From NCBI GenBank assembly GCA_026414485.1, contig JAOAIX010000006.1, positions 35,817 through 99,816 on the forward strand: 64,000 nt of DNA, written 5' to 3'. Under the pieces are notes generated by a model, which saw nothing but the letters and a program-made list of their open reading frames with translations, was not told where the DNA came from and made no database searches. This document shows, piece after piece, positions 34,917 through 43,878 of this stretch; within the stretch, counting starts at the first letter, position 1, and each line of letters starts with the position of its first letter. Origin of the DNA: Candidatus Bathyarchaeota archaeon (GTDB lineage Archaea > Thermoproteota > Bathyarchaeia > Bathyarchaeales > Bathycorpusculaceae). Position numbers and translations under genes: made by a program.

Positions 34917-35714
34917 TCATATGACCCCTATGCTTATTGTTAAAATGATTAAAACCAACATTGCTGCATCAAACAGGGCAATGCCTATGAGTGCTATTTT
35001 GGTTGGTTTGGGTAAGTCTTCGAGAACGTGTAGGTTTCCGTCGTAGCCTCTAGCGTTCATTGCAATAAAGGTGCGTTCTCCTTGCTCCAAAGTTCTAATA
35101 AAAAGGTTCCCTGCAACCAACGCAATAGCGCGAATTCGGTTGATGAATCCTGAATTTCCAAGTCGTAGCGTTTGAGCGGTGTTCATTTTGGCGGAAACTT
35201 CCAAGAAAACAAAAATGTAGCGGTATATGAGCAAGGATAGCTCGACTATTGTTTTAGGAACTTTAATTTTTCTCAGTGTAATGAATATGTCAGTTATGGA
35301 TGTTGTTAAAACTAGAAAGAACAGGCAGGAAAGTGCACTTTCCACCCTCAAAAATGTCGTTATGCTTAAGGTTACACCATTTTTGAAAATAACCCACGTA
35401 AAGCCAAGCATTCCAATTTCCGCTAGTTTTTCACCGTAACCAAAGAATAACGCGATGAATAAACAACTCAACATCAGCATTATAGTGGGTAAGGTGAACA
35501 TATCAAAGTAGAAGTGAAAGGGTATCTTGGCGACATATAACGTTACAATTGTTGTTATTAAAAAAATGGTGGCAGACAATAGTGCTGACGACGAAGAAAC
35601 GCTGATTAGTAGAGCTGAAACCGCAAAAAAACCTTTGGTAATTGGGCTACACTTTGCCAACGCGTTAGTGTAGGCATACCTGTCAATTTGGGCATAAAAA
35701 TGACTGTGTTCCAT
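34917..35714 (-). CDS. cbiQ: Cobalt ECF transporter transmembrane subunit CbiQ
   Basis: A 265-residue EcfT-type subunit with N-terminal hydrophobic helices and a cytoplasmic coupling region. TLRLGNSGFINRIRAIA corresponds to the first coupling helix, and RTFIAMNARGYDG near the C-terminus is the second conserved A-R-G motif contacting the ATPase. It sits between cbiN and cbiO. It could in principle also serve other S components of this genome. Confidence 0.94.
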   Translation of the reverse strand: MEHSHFYAQIDRYAYTNALAKCSPITKGFFAVSALLISVSSSSALLSATIFLITTIVTLYVAKIPFHFYFDMFTLPTIMLMLSCLFIALFFGYGEKLAEIGMLGFTWVIFKNGVTLSITTFLRVESALSCLFFLVLTTSITDIFITLRKIKVPKTIVELSLLIYRYIFVFLEVSAKMNTAQTLRLGNSGFINRIRAIALVAGNLFIRTLEQGERTFIAMNARGYDGNLHVLEDLPKPTKIALIGIALFDAAMLVLIILTISIGVI

Positions 35715-35760
35715 TTTGCTATGCGCCTGTAGTTAACACTGGTTTAGCTCTACGTAATCT

Positions 35761-36033
35761 TTATGTCTTTGCTCGCTTGCCCCGCTCATATCCGACGAAG
35801 TATCCAATGACGAGTGCGCCTATAGCCGCTTGTAATGAGAAAAGTAACGTTTCTATTTCACTGCTTGGTGGTTCCCAAATGGGGCTAAACCACGGCTCGT
35901 AGCCTGTGTCGCTTATAGCTGCTTCAGCAGCGCTGTCTGCTCCGCTGTATTCTGCTGAAGGTGCAACCAGTAGTGGCGTAACAAAAAGGGCTATCAAAAC
36001 TGCTGTTAATACTATGTAGTAGCGGGCTTTCAT
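35761..36033 (-). CDS. cbiN: Cobalt transport accessory subunit CbiN
   Basis: A 90-residue protein with two membrane helices around an external loop. EYSGADSAAEAAI, YEPWFSPIWEPPSSEIETLL and LQAAIGALVIGYFVGY are all canonical CbiN features. CbiN helps load cobalt into CbiM. Its start overlaps the cbiM stop by four bases. The presence of CbiN, instead of NikN, supports cobalt as the metal. Confidence 0.95.
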   Translation of the reverse strand: MKARYYIVLTAVLIALFVTPLLVAPSAEYSGADSAAEAAISDTGYEPWFSPIWEPPSSEIETLLFSLQAAIGALVIGYFVGYERGKRAKT

Positions 36034-36725
36034 TGCTTTGCAGTCTCCTGTACAGTTTTACTTTGAGGTAGTTTGATAACTTTCATTTTGTCTAAAAGTT
36101 GTCCTTTATATTTAGCTAAGAAGTCAAAGAGCATCACAGCAAGTATCCCCTCTCCGATGGCAAGGGGAATTTGTGTTATAGCAAAAACGCCGCTGAACTT
36201 CAAGAAAGCATTAAAGAAACCTGTGCCTGTTGGGAAAACAAAGGCTAGCTGAATAGAGGTGACAATATAAGTCAATAGGTCACCCAAAGCCGCGGCAAAA
36301 AATATGCCCACTGAATTTGATAGGCGCATTTTTTTACATGTAAGCCAGATCATGTAGGCTACAATTGGTCCAATTATGCCCATTGAGAATACATTGGCGC
36401 CTAGAGTGGTCAGTCCTCCATGAGCAAGAAGTAATGCTTGAAAAATCAAAACTATCAAAGAGAGAACAGACGTTATTGCTGGACCAACTATTACTGCAGC
36501 TAATCCAGTGCCTGTTGGATGTGAAGTGCTGCCTGTTACTGAAGGAAGTTTAAGTGCTGAAAGTACAAAAACAAATGCTCCCATCAACGCCAAGAGTGGT
36601 AATGCTTCAGGGATTTTCTTTGTAATTTTAGTCAATTTGTATACTCCATATGCTATGAAGGGAATCGCTATTATGAACCACATTTCCCACCATGGGTGAG
36701 GTAGAAAGCCTTCCATTATGTGCAT
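36030..36725 (-). CDS. cbiM: Cobalt transport substrate-specific subunit CbiM
   Basis: A 231-residue membrane protein beginning MHIMEGFLP, the N-terminal motif whose amino group and His2 bind Co(II). The GSTSHPTGTGLAA region, including the conserved histidine, and LAHGGLTTLGANVFSMGIIG are typical. It is the first gene of the minus-strand cbiMNQO operon and is divergent from a winged-helix regulator. Confidence 0.96.
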   Translation of the reverse strand: MHIMEGFLPHPWWEMWFIIAIPFIAYGVYKLTKITKKIPEALPLLALMGAFVFVLSALKLPSVTGSTSHPTGTGLAAVIVGPAITSVLSLIVLIFQALLLAHGGLTTLGANVFSMGIIGPIVAYMIWLTCKKMRLSNSVGIFFAAALGDLLTYIVTSIQLAFVFPTGTGFFNAFLKFSGVFAITQIPLAIGEGILAVMLFDFLAKYKGQLLDKMKVIKLPQSKTVQETAKQ

Positions 36726-36764
36726 GTGTTACTCTCCTAGTTCTTGGATAAGCCATCCTGAAGG

Positions 36765-36793
36765 TTTATAAATTTTTGTTTAACTTGAGTTAA
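36765..36793. promoter_or_regulatory. Shared cbiM/regulator promoter with inverted repeat
   Basis: The palindrome TTTATAAA at 36765-36772 can act as a TATA box in both directions, about 40 bp from the starts of cbiM (36725, minus) and the regulator (36811, plus). Next to it, at 36780-36793, is the inverted repeat TTAACT-TG-AGTTAA, partly repeated again as GTTAA at 36794-36798. It lies just after the TATA of the regulator gene, where a repressor would block its own promoter and possibly cbiMNQO. Seen: sequence and spacing. Inferred: operator function. Confidence 0.5.
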
Positions 36794-36810
36794 GTTAAGG
36801 TTGAATTAGT

Positions 36811-37641
36811 TTGCGCAAACAACCACCTAGTATTCTGCAGGAAAAAGGCGAATTCACAAAATTTCAGATTCTTCTCGAAGTTATGCGGAACCAACCTCAT
36901 GTGAAGCAAAAAGACATAAGCGAATCCCTCGGAATCACAATCCAAGCCATATCTAAATATTTCAAGAAGTTGAGTCGTGACGGTATGCTTGAAACTGGTT
37001 CTGAACGTTCAGATTATCGTTTAACTCCCAAAGCCATAGTTAAAATGCAGGAAGACTTGCGCAAATTAGAACAATTTGTTAGCGACATCAGACATCAAAT
37101 CAAAGTTGAACACGCTTGGCCTGCTATAGCTACCAAGCCTGTAAAAGCAGGTGAGCAAGTTGGTTTGGTACTAAAAGAAGGTGTTCTTTACACGGTAACG
37201 GCTGATAGCCCACTTGCTGAGGCTAGAGGTACTGCAATTGATGACGCAGTGGCAGGGGAGGATGTGGGTCTGAAGGATTTGCGAGGTAAGATCCAAATTA
37301 AGCATGGTAAAATTTTGATTGTTACTTTACCAAGTATACGGCGTGGGGGTTCTAGGGTGGTTGATTTAGTAAAAGTTCGCGCTTTTTACAACGAGTTTAA
37401 ACCTGACCGGGTGGGGGTTATGGGTGCTGTTGGTCGAGCGGTCTTAACTAAATTAGGGCTTAAGGCAAACATTGAATTCGGTGTGGGTCGTTCTGCGGCA
37501 ATTGCCGCTTCCCGTGGCTTAAACGTGTTTGTGCTTGTTGTGGGCCGAATGGTGAATCGCATAATAGAAGAGATAGACGAAATTAACATGCAAAGTTCAT
37601 CAGAAATAACATATGAAGTCAAAGATGGTCGACTTAGCTGA
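36811..37641 (+). CDS. Winged-helix regulator with archaeal C-terminal domain
   Basis: A 276-residue protein from a TTG start. Residues ~15-75 form a winged helix-turn-helix (KDISESLGITIQAISKYFKK, then DGMLETGSERSDYRL). The remainder (~95-275) is a conserved-looking alpha/beta domain of no function I recognise, with LPSIRRGGSRVVDLVKV and FGVGRSAAIAASRGLNVFVL. It is divergent from cbiMNQO with an inverted repeat between them, so a metal- or corrinoid-responsive regulator of cobalt uptake is a fair hypothesis. No obvious Cys/His metal site is seen. Confidence 0.75.
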   Translation: MRKQPPSILQEKGEFTKFQILLEVMRNQPHVKQKDISESLGITIQAISKYFKKLSRDGMLETGSERSDYRLTPKAIVKMQEDLRKLEQFVSDIRHQIKVEHAWPAIATKPVKAGEQVGLVLKEGVLYTVTADSPLAEARGTAIDDAVAGEDVGLKDLRGKIQIKHGKILIVTLPSIRRGGSRVVDLVKVRAFYNEFKPDRVGVMGAVGRAVLTKLGLKANIEFGVGRSAAIAASRGLNVFVLVVGRMVNRIIEEIDEINMQSSSEITYEVKDGRLS

Positions 37642-37650
37642 GTTTTATGT

Positions 37651-38550
37651 TTAGGTGTTTATGATTAGTTTTGTTACTTCCTGCACCGCCTTTATTGAAA
37701 CCTCTAGCATGTCATCAGTAGGCTCTTTTGTGGTTAATAGTTGAAAGCCTAGCCCTGGTGCAATGAAAACTTTGAGAATAGGTGAATTGCGGTATTTGCC
37801 GCTCAATCTTAAAAGCTCGTAGGATATGCCAGCGATAACTGGAATTAACAGAAGGCGGTAGGCGATTTTTCCTGTGAAATCAAGGTTCGGCATAAGCGAG
37901 AAAAGGATTATGCTGACGATCAGTACAATAAAAAGAAAACTAGTTCCGCATCTTGGATGTAACCGCGAGTATTTCTTCACGTTTTCTACTGTTAAATTGA
38001 CGCCTGCTTCATGGGCATTTATGGCTTTGTGCTCTGCCCCATGATACTGAAGTACTCGACGAAATTGCCCCCACATAGAGATAAGTGACAAATAAGCAAT
38101 AAACAAGGCTAAGCGTATTATTGCTTCCGCTATGTTGAAAACAATTCCCGTTAAATTTAACCATGTTGCGAGCAAAAAAGGCACTAAGAAAAAGAACGCG
38201 GTGATGCCCAAAGTGCCCAAGGCAAGTATGGCGAATTCTGTGTAGCCAAGTTTTAGGCTTTCGCCTTTGTCATCTTTTATTTCTTCAACAGAAACATTAG
38301 CCGAGAACAGCAGCCCTTTAATCCCTAAGTAAAGCGATTCAAAAAGCGCTACAATACCTCTGAGGAAAGGCAAACCCAGAACTTTGTATTTAGCAGCGAG
38401 GGGATTGAGGTGTTCCACTTGCGTCACAATGTCAGTGTTGGGTTTTCTGACGCAAAGAACCATATAGTTTTTGGATCGCATCATGACCCCCTCGATGAGG
38501 GCTTGCCCACCAAACGCCAGCGATGGCTCTTTTCTGTTTTGATCAACCAT
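37651..38550 (-). CDS. DUF1385 (YqhQ-type) membrane protein
   Basis: A 299-residue polytopic protein with the DUF1385 hallmarks FGGQALIEGVMMRSKNYM near the N-terminus, QYHGAEHKAINAHEAG in the middle and HPRCGTSFLFIV after it. About four to five hydrophobic segments are visible. The histidines and GAEHK motif suggest a metal site, but the function of the family is not established to my knowledge. It converges with the regulator gene (9-bp gap). Confidence 0.9.
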   Translation of the reverse strand: MVDQNRKEPSLAFGGQALIEGVMMRSKNYMVLCVRKPNTDIVTQVEHLNPLAAKYKVLGLPFLRGIVALFESLYLGIKGLLFSANVSVEEIKDDKGESLKLGYTEFAILALGTLGITAFFFLVPFLLATWLNLTGIVFNIAEAIIRLALFIAYLSLISMWGQFRRVLQYHGAEHKAINAHEAGVNLTVENVKKYSRLHPRCGTSFLFIVLIVSIILFSLMPNLDFTGKIAYRLLLIPVIAGISYELLRLSGKYRNSPILKVFIAPGLGFQLLTTKEPTDDMLEVSIKAVQEVTKLIINT

Positions 38551-38685
38551 TTTTAATGCAGCAACTTAGTTTAAGTCTTTTGAGATTCTAACAAAAGCTA
38601 AAGGTTGCATATTAAACCTACCATAAAAAAACTTTTGGCCTAATGTTTGTTTTGCATAGGTGGAAAATTAGTGCTCAATTGGTGG

Positions 38686-38760
38686 CGGGCTCGACGGGAA
38701 TTGAACCCGCGACCCCCGGATTAAAAGTCCGGTGCTCTAGCCTGACTGAGCTACGAGCCC
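38686..38760 (-). tRNA. tRNA-Lys (anticodon TTT)
   Basis: The minus strand folds into a full cloverleaf: acceptor GGGCTCG/CGAGCCC, D stem GCTC/GAGC, anticodon stem CCGGA/TCCGG with loop CTTTTAA (anticodon TTT) and T arm GCGGG-TTCAATT-CCCGT. The discriminator base is G, and CCA is encoded in the next three bases (38683-38685). No intron is present. Confidence 0.96.
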
Positions 38761-39162
38761 ACAACTAAATGCTGTTGCTCATAGTGCAAAAAGGGGTTTT
38801 TTAGCGTTTCGATGAGGTTTTCAAGAAAAAATAGAAAAGTTGTGCCTGTTAGGCTTTAAAGAAATCTTTGGGGGAAACTGAGCTGTAGATTGCTTTTTCT
38901 GTGTTCAGATTAAGATAAACTTCTGTTCAAGTATATGTTTGAATTTGATGTAAATTAAGCTTAAAAAATAGTTGAGTTGTGATTTAATTTTAAAATTTAC
39001 ACTTTAGATCGGAGAGGTGACTGATTGGTTAAATTTTTGTGTTTTATACTGTAAGAAAAATTTCCATGTTTAATTATATATGCAACTCCTGGGCAGTGCC
39101 TTTTTGAATGTATAGTTTCGATTTTCAGAGCTGTGTTTTCTGTTTCTAACAGTGAGCGATAT
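38761..39162. other. Intergenic region without recognised genes
   Basis: About 400 AT-rich bases between tRNA-Lys and the CdvA-like gene. It includes the upstream region of the tRNA and, near 39075, a TATA-like TTAATTATATATG that could serve the downstream gene. I see no conserved coding frame, repeat or stable RNA. Confidence 0.5.
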
Positions 39163-40239
39163 ATGTCCATGTTAACAAAAGTTATTTCCTATTTTACTGC
39201 TAAACATTGCTGGTGCCTAAAATTGATTTCGTGGAAACACTCCTTTAACAGATTAAATGAAGAATATGAGTTAGCTAAGAAAAAGAAGCAAGCTTTGGAC
39301 AACTTGCTAGAAAAAGGGCGTATTTCTCAGTCTACCTACGACTCGTTTAACAGTGAAATAGCAATAGCCATTGCAGAACTTGAAAAACAGCAGCAAGCTC
39401 TACTTAGTAAGATGCAGCTGAAAACCGCTGAATTGGAAAATCAAATCAAAACGTTAGAGATGCTTTTGGCAAACTACGAGATCCAACATGTTGCAGGCGA
39501 AATAGACGAAGAAACATACAAGTTAGAAATTGAGCTTCTATCTAACGGTCTCGTAACGACCAAACATGAACTAGAAAGCATCAAAGAAGCCACAACTCAA
39601 CTGTGTGCTCCCCCAACTTTAGAAGCAGCAACTGCAGTCGTTTCGTCCCCGCAAATTGAAGTTGCTCCATCACCACCGGCAATAACAAATGTTGAAGCAG
39701 AAGTTGTGCCTGCATCAAACATTGCGGTTCCTGATTCAACTGAATCTGTAGTTGATGCGCCAGTTGCAACTTGCGAGCAAATCCCTGTGCCTACAGCGGA
39801 AGAAGCTACAGTTGAAGAAACCACTGCTGCAGAATCAATTAACATTACCCCCGCTCAAGTTCAACAAGATACTGCTCCGACAATAGAAGAACCTGCTGCA
39901 GCTGAGGATGCGTCCGAAATTCCCGTAGAGCAAGTAGCAGTTGAAGTAACTGAACCAACAATTGAAGAACCAACGCCAGTTGTAGACCAAATAATAGTTG
40001 AGCAACCCACCATAGACGAAACCGAAGTTATAGAAGAAACAATTCAAACAGAAACTCCTGCGGTAGTAGAGGAGATTGTTACGGAAAACCCTTGTCAAGC
40101 GCCCGAAGCGGCGCCCACAGAAAACCACGCAGTCGCCCCCGAGGCTTGCGAAGAAACGCCGCCGGTGTCGATTCCTACCGCAAAAGAACATATCTCCCTA
40201 GTCGAAACTTCAGGTAGTGACAATAGCAAAGAAGAATAA
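39163..40239 (+). CDS. CdvA-like coiled-coil protein with Glu/Pro-rich tail
   Basis: About 358 residues from the ATG at 39163; a GTG ten codons upstream (39133) is also possible. The first ~30 residues are mildly hydrophobic. Residues ~35-140 form a strong coiled coil containing LLEKGRISQSTYDSFNSEI, reminiscent of the coiled-coil region of CdvA-type division proteins. From ~145 to the end the chain is low-complexity and disordered, rich in Glu, Pro, Thr, Val and Ala, with repeated EEPT/EEPA-like units. CdvA recruits ESCRT-III proteins in TACK archaea. Similarity is judged by eye, and an ESCRT-III-binding motif is not demonstrated. Confidence 0.6.
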   Translation: MSMLTKVISYFTAKHCWCLKLISWKHSFNRLNEEYELAKKKKQALDNLLEKGRISQSTYDSFNSEIAIAIAELEKQQQALLSKMQLKTAELENQIKTLEMLLANYEIQHVAGEIDEETYKLEIELLSNGLVTTKHELESIKEATTQLCAPPTLEAATAVVSSPQIEVAPSPPAITNVEAEVVPASNIAVPDSTESVVDAPVATCEQIPVPTAEEATVEETTAAESINITPAQVQQDTAPTIEEPAAAEDASEIPVEQVAVEVTEPTIEEPTPVVDQIIVEQPTIDETEVIEETIQTETPAVVEEIVTENPCQAPEAAPTENHAVAPEACEETPPVSIPTAKEHISLVETSGSDNSKEE

Positions 40240-40245
40240 ACATAG

Positions 40246-40277
40246 ATTTTCCCTCTTCTTTTTCTTTACTTTTTCTC
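40246..40277 (+). terminator. Pyrimidine-rich terminator after CdvA-like gene
   Basis: A run with blocks of T (TTTTCCCTCTTCTTTTTCTT and further T-rich sequence) begins a few bases after the stop at 40239. U-rich tracts without a hairpin are the usual intrinsic terminators of archaeal RNA polymerase. Similar tracts follow satP and acs and lie at the end of the zinc-ribbon gene. Confidence 0.5.
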
Positions 40278-40394
40278 CAATTTTATGTCCTTTAAAAGAA
40301 ATCTTAACATTATCTTATGGAGAATTTATGCTCACTTTCTAGAAAGACCTAATAGGATTTGAAGTCTAATTTCAGCAGAATCAGGAGAAATATT

Positions 40395-43145
40395 ATGTCC
40401 CGATCTTGGCATTCACAAACTCCAGACGAAACCTTAGCTGAACTTAAAGTCGGAGAGCAAGGCTTAAGTTCTGATGAGGCTCAAAATCGGCTAGTTCAGT
40501 ATGGACCCAACGAGCTTAAAAAAGAAAAGGGCAGGTCTCCTATCAAGCTTTTCCTCTCTCAGTTCACTGATATTCTCATGATCATTCTTCTTATAGCTAC
40601 AGGTTTGTCTTTGGTGGTGGGGGAAACTATTGATGCCCTCATAATCATAGCCATAGTTATTGCAAGTGCAGTTTTAGGCTTCACTCAAGAATACCGTAGC
40701 GAAAAGGCAGTGGAAGCCCTCAAACGTATGTCTGCACCAACTGCTACAGTTATTCGTAATGGCAAAGAAGAAAAGGTTCCTGCCAGCCAACTGGTGCCTG
40801 GCGATATAATTCTCCTCTATACAGGCGACAAGGTTCCTGCCGATGCTAGGCTTATAGAGACATTTAACCTCAAAGTTGAAGAAGCGGCGCTTACAGGCGA
40901 ATCTTCACCAGTAGAGAAAATTACTTCTGCCATCAAAGAAAATACGCCCATAAACGACAGGCGCAACATGGTTTATGCTGGAACTATAATTGCCTATGGG
41001 CGAGCTAAAGCGGTTGTAACAGCTACGGGGATGCAGACAGAATTTGGCAAAATCGCTCAGATGGTTCAAGCTACTCAACATGAGCCAACGCCTCTTGAAA
41101 GGCGCATGGCATCAGTAGGGAAATTAATTGGTGTTCTAGCAGTAGTTATCTGCATTGGCGTAGCCGCGGTTGGCATAATCGTAGAGCAACGTCCTGTCCT
41201 TGACATGATTTTGTGGGCGGTCAGCCTTGCTGTGGCAGCAGTGCCGGAAGCTTTGCCTGCCATTGTTACGGGTGCACTTGCAATAGGTATGTATCGCATG
41301 GCTAAAGTTAACGCAATTGTTAAACGATTACCTGCAGTAGAAACTTTAGGTAGTACCAGTGTTATATGTTCTGACAAAACTGGAACAATGACTAAAGGCG
41401 AAATGACAGTTCAACGTATATACACCAATAATAATGTTTTAAAAGTAACAGGCGTTGGCTACGCTCCAATAGGTGAGTTTTATTTAGAAGATAAAAAGGT
41501 AGCTCCTGACGAACACTTGAAGACTCTTTTGAAAATTGCTGTACTCTGCAATGACTCTCATATTGAAAAAGATCAAAAAACCGAAAAATGGACAGTTAAA
41601 GGTGACCCCACCGAGGGTGCGCTTGTGGTTGTCGCTGCAAAGGCAAACCTTCGGAAAGAAGATCTTGACAAACAAGAGCCACGTATTGCTGAGATTCCTT
41701 TCTCCTCTGAACGAAAATGCATGACAACAATACACGCTGTAGACTCCAAGAGAGTGGCTTACATGAAGGGAGCGCCTGAAGTGGTCCTACAAAAATGTAC
41801 TCATATTCTGCTGAATGGTAAAGTGCAAAAATTAACAAGCGAAAACCGTGCTAGAATCTTGAAGGTTACTGAAGAGTTGGCTTTGCAAGCACTACGCAAC
41901 TTGGGTTTTGCCTACAAAGAACTTTCGGTCGACATGGATAACTTTACTGAGAAGGTGGAAGTGGGCTTCGTTTTTGTAGGTGTCATGGGTATGATTGATC
42001 CACCACGTAGTGAAGTTAAAGATGCCATTGCCATTTGTAAAGAAGCCGGTATCCGTGTAGTAATGATAACTGGTGATCATAAACTCACTGCAACAGCAGT
42101 CGCAAAAGAGTTGAATTTGATTGGCGAAAACGAGGAGGGCAAGGTTCTCACGGGCGTTGAGCTTGAAAACATGAGTAATGAACAGCTAGAAGCAGTTATC
42201 GAAAACGTCGTCGTTTATGCACGCGTAGCTCCTGAGCATAAGAGTCGCATTGTAAAAGCTTGGAAAGCCAAGGATCACGTTGTTGCCATGACAGGTGACG
42301 GTGTGAACGATGCGCCTGCTCTAAAAATGGCTGACATTGGAGTTGCTATGGGCATAACTGGAACCGAAGTAACCAAGGAAGCTTCTGACATGGTTTTGAC
42401 TGACGACAACTTTGCATCAATTGTGAAGGCTGTCAAAGAAGGGCGCGAAATCTACGACAACATAAAGAAATATCTGACATATCTACTGCGTTGTAACATT
42501 ATGGAAATTTTAGTAATGTTCATTGCTGTCGTCTCCGTTCCAACTCTTGCTAATCTGTTTTCTCCAGGTTCTGATGCCGCATCTATCAGTAACGCAGCCA
42601 TTGCGTTGACGGCAGTTCAAATTCTCTGGATTAACTTGGTAACCGATGGTTTACCTGCAATTGCTTTAGGAGTGGATCCAGGAGACCCTGACTTAATGCA
42701 GCGGCAACCAAGAAAACCAAAAGAGAGCATCTTCACTCGAGACGTGAAAATTTACCTCATAGCTACACCCATTTTAACCTCAGCTTTACTGTTGACTGCA
42801 TTCTTCTCTCACCAACCTTGGTTAGGCGAGTTGCAACTGTTGGAGGCAAGAACTCAGCTTTTCACGGCGATGGTTGTAATTGAGCTAGCAATTGCTGTAT
42901 CTTCGCGTTCACTTAAATATCCAGTATTCAAAGTAGGTGTATTCAAAAACAAATACCTATGGTACGCCATACTTTCGTCATTTGCGTTGCAGTTAGTCGT
43001 TCTTTATGTTCCTGGCGTTCAGACTATGTTTGATGTACATACTCCTGAACTCGTAGATTGGGCTGTAGCTGTAACTTTGGCTGCAATAGTCTTCAGTACA
43101 TTAGAAATTGGAAAATACGTAGCAAATAAACGAAGGAAAACTTGA
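40395..43145 (+). CDS. P2-type cation-transporting ATPase (Ca2+-ATPase-like)
   Basis: A 916-residue P-type ATPase from the ATG at 40395, preceded by an AGGAGA ribosome-binding site; an earlier start at 40359 is less likely. Phosphorylated Asp327 lies in CSDKTGTMTKGEM; LTGES, KGAPEV, MITGDHKLTATA and MTGDGVNDAPALKMADIGVA (in part) are present. The membrane motifs PEALPAIVTGALAIG (M4) and ILWINLVTDGLPAIALG (M6) place it in the P2 group with Ca2+ and Na+/K+ pumps. Substrate is probably Ca2+ or another cation; the PEALPA variant of PEGLPA leaves this open. It stands alone between terminators. Confidence 0.92.
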   Translation: MSRSWHSQTPDETLAELKVGEQGLSSDEAQNRLVQYGPNELKKEKGRSPIKLFLSQFTDILMIILLIATGLSLVVGETIDALIIIAIVIASAVLGFTQEYRSEKAVEALKRMSAPTATVIRNGKEEKVPASQLVPGDIILLYTGDKVPADARLIETFNLKVEEAALTGESSPVEKITSAIKENTPINDRRNMVYAGTIIAYGRAKAVVTATGMQTEFGKIAQMVQATQHEPTPLERRMASVGKLIGVLAVVICIGVAAVGIIVEQRPVLDMILWAVSLAVAAVPEALPAIVTGALAIGMYRMAKVNAIVKRLPAVETLGSTSVICSDKTGTMTKGEMTVQRIYTNNNVLKVTGVGYAPIGEFYLEDKKVAPDEHLKTLLKIAVLCNDSHIEKDQKTEKWTVKGDPTEGALVVVAAKANLRKEDLDKQEPRIAEIPFSSERKCMTTIHAVDSKRVAYMKGAPEVVLQKCTHILLNGKVQKLTSENRARILKVTEELALQALRNLGFAYKELSVDMDNFTEKVEVGFVFVGVMGMIDPPRSEVKDAIAICKEAGIRVVMITGDHKLTATAVAKELNLIGENEEGKVLTGVELENMSNEQLEAVIENVVVYARVAPEHKSRIVKAWKAKDHVVAMTGDGVNDAPALKMADIGVAMGITGTEVTKEASDMVLTDDNFASIVKAVKEGREIYDNIKKYLTYLLRCNIMEILVMFIAVVSVPTLANLFSPGSDAASISNAAIALTAVQILWINLVTDGLPAIALGVDPGDPDLMQRQPRKPKESIFTRDVKIYLIATPILTSALLLTAFFSHQPWLGELQLLEARTQLFTAMVVIELAIAVSSRSLKYPVFKVGVFKNKYLWYAILSSFALQLVVLYVPGVQTMFDVHTPELVDWAVAVTLAAIVFSTLEIGKYVANKRRKT

Positions 43146-43213
43146 GGCACCAGAAAGGTTATATGCAAAAATGTTAAACAACGTCCTAAACCATTGCAAC
43201 TCGATGTGAAATA

Positions 43214-43786
43214 ATGAGTGAAAAATTAGCTAATCCCGCACCTCTTGGACTACTAGGTTTCGGCTTAACTACCGTGCTGTTAAACCTACATAACGCTGGT
43301 CTCTTCCCGCTTGACACAATGATTCTGGCGATGGGCTTAGCTTACGGTGGACTCGCGCAGCTTATTGTTGGTGTCTTGGAGTTCAAAAAGGGCAACACCT
43401 TCGGCACTGTAGCGTTCACTTCTTACGGGCTTTTCTGGTGGTCTCTTGTATTGCTCCTTCTTTTGCCAAAAACAGCCTTCTTCGCTGGACTCAATACACC
43501 AACAAATATTGCGATGGCAGCATATTTTTTCATGTGGGGCTTGTTTACTTTCGCCATGTTCTTTGGAACTTTGAAAGCAAATCGCGCTGTGCAATTTGTT
43601 TTTGCCAGCCTGACATTGCTGTTCTTTCTGCTGGTTGCACGAGAGCTCACAGGCAACACCACAATTGCAACCTTAACAGGCTACGAAGGCATAATTTGCG
43701 GATTAAGCGCCGTCTACTTGGCTTTCGCTGAAATTCTCAACGAGGCACACGGAAAGACTGTACTGCCAATTTGCCCTGTAAAATAA
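43214..43786 (+). CDS. satP: Acetate/succinate transporter SatP (GPR1/FUN34/YaaH family)
   Basis: A 190-residue protein with six hydrophobic segments. The family signature [20 protein letters not shown] is at the N-terminus, followed by [13 protein letters not shown] and [11 protein letters not shown]. SatP channels move acetate and succinate across the membrane. Acetyl-CoA synthetase lies 92 bp downstream on the same strand, a natural pairing for acetate uptake and activation. Confidence 0.94.
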   Translation: MSEKLANPAPLGLLGFGLTTVLLNLHNAGLFPLDTMILAMGLAYGGLAQLIVGVLEFKKGNTFGTVAFTSYGLFWWSLVLLLLLPKTAFFAGLNTPTNIAMAAYFFMWGLFTFAMFFGTLKANRAVQFVFASLTLLFFLLVARELTGNTTIATLTGYEGIICGLSAVYLAFAEILNEAHGKTVLPICPVK

Positions 43787-43812
43787 CCTTCCCCTTTCTT
43801 TTTGTTATTTTA
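43787..43812 (+). terminator. Pyrimidine-rich terminator after satP
   Basis: CCTTCCCCTTTCTTTTTGTT starts two bases after the satP stop, an archaeal U-tract terminator. It suggests that acs has its own promoter, for which a TATA-like CTTTAATATAATG at about 43821 is available. Confidence 0.45.
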
Positions 43813-43878
43813 AAAACAAAGCTTTAATATAATGTGACCTGTAAGATTCCCCCCAAACTAACCTAGTGGTTGATGTGA

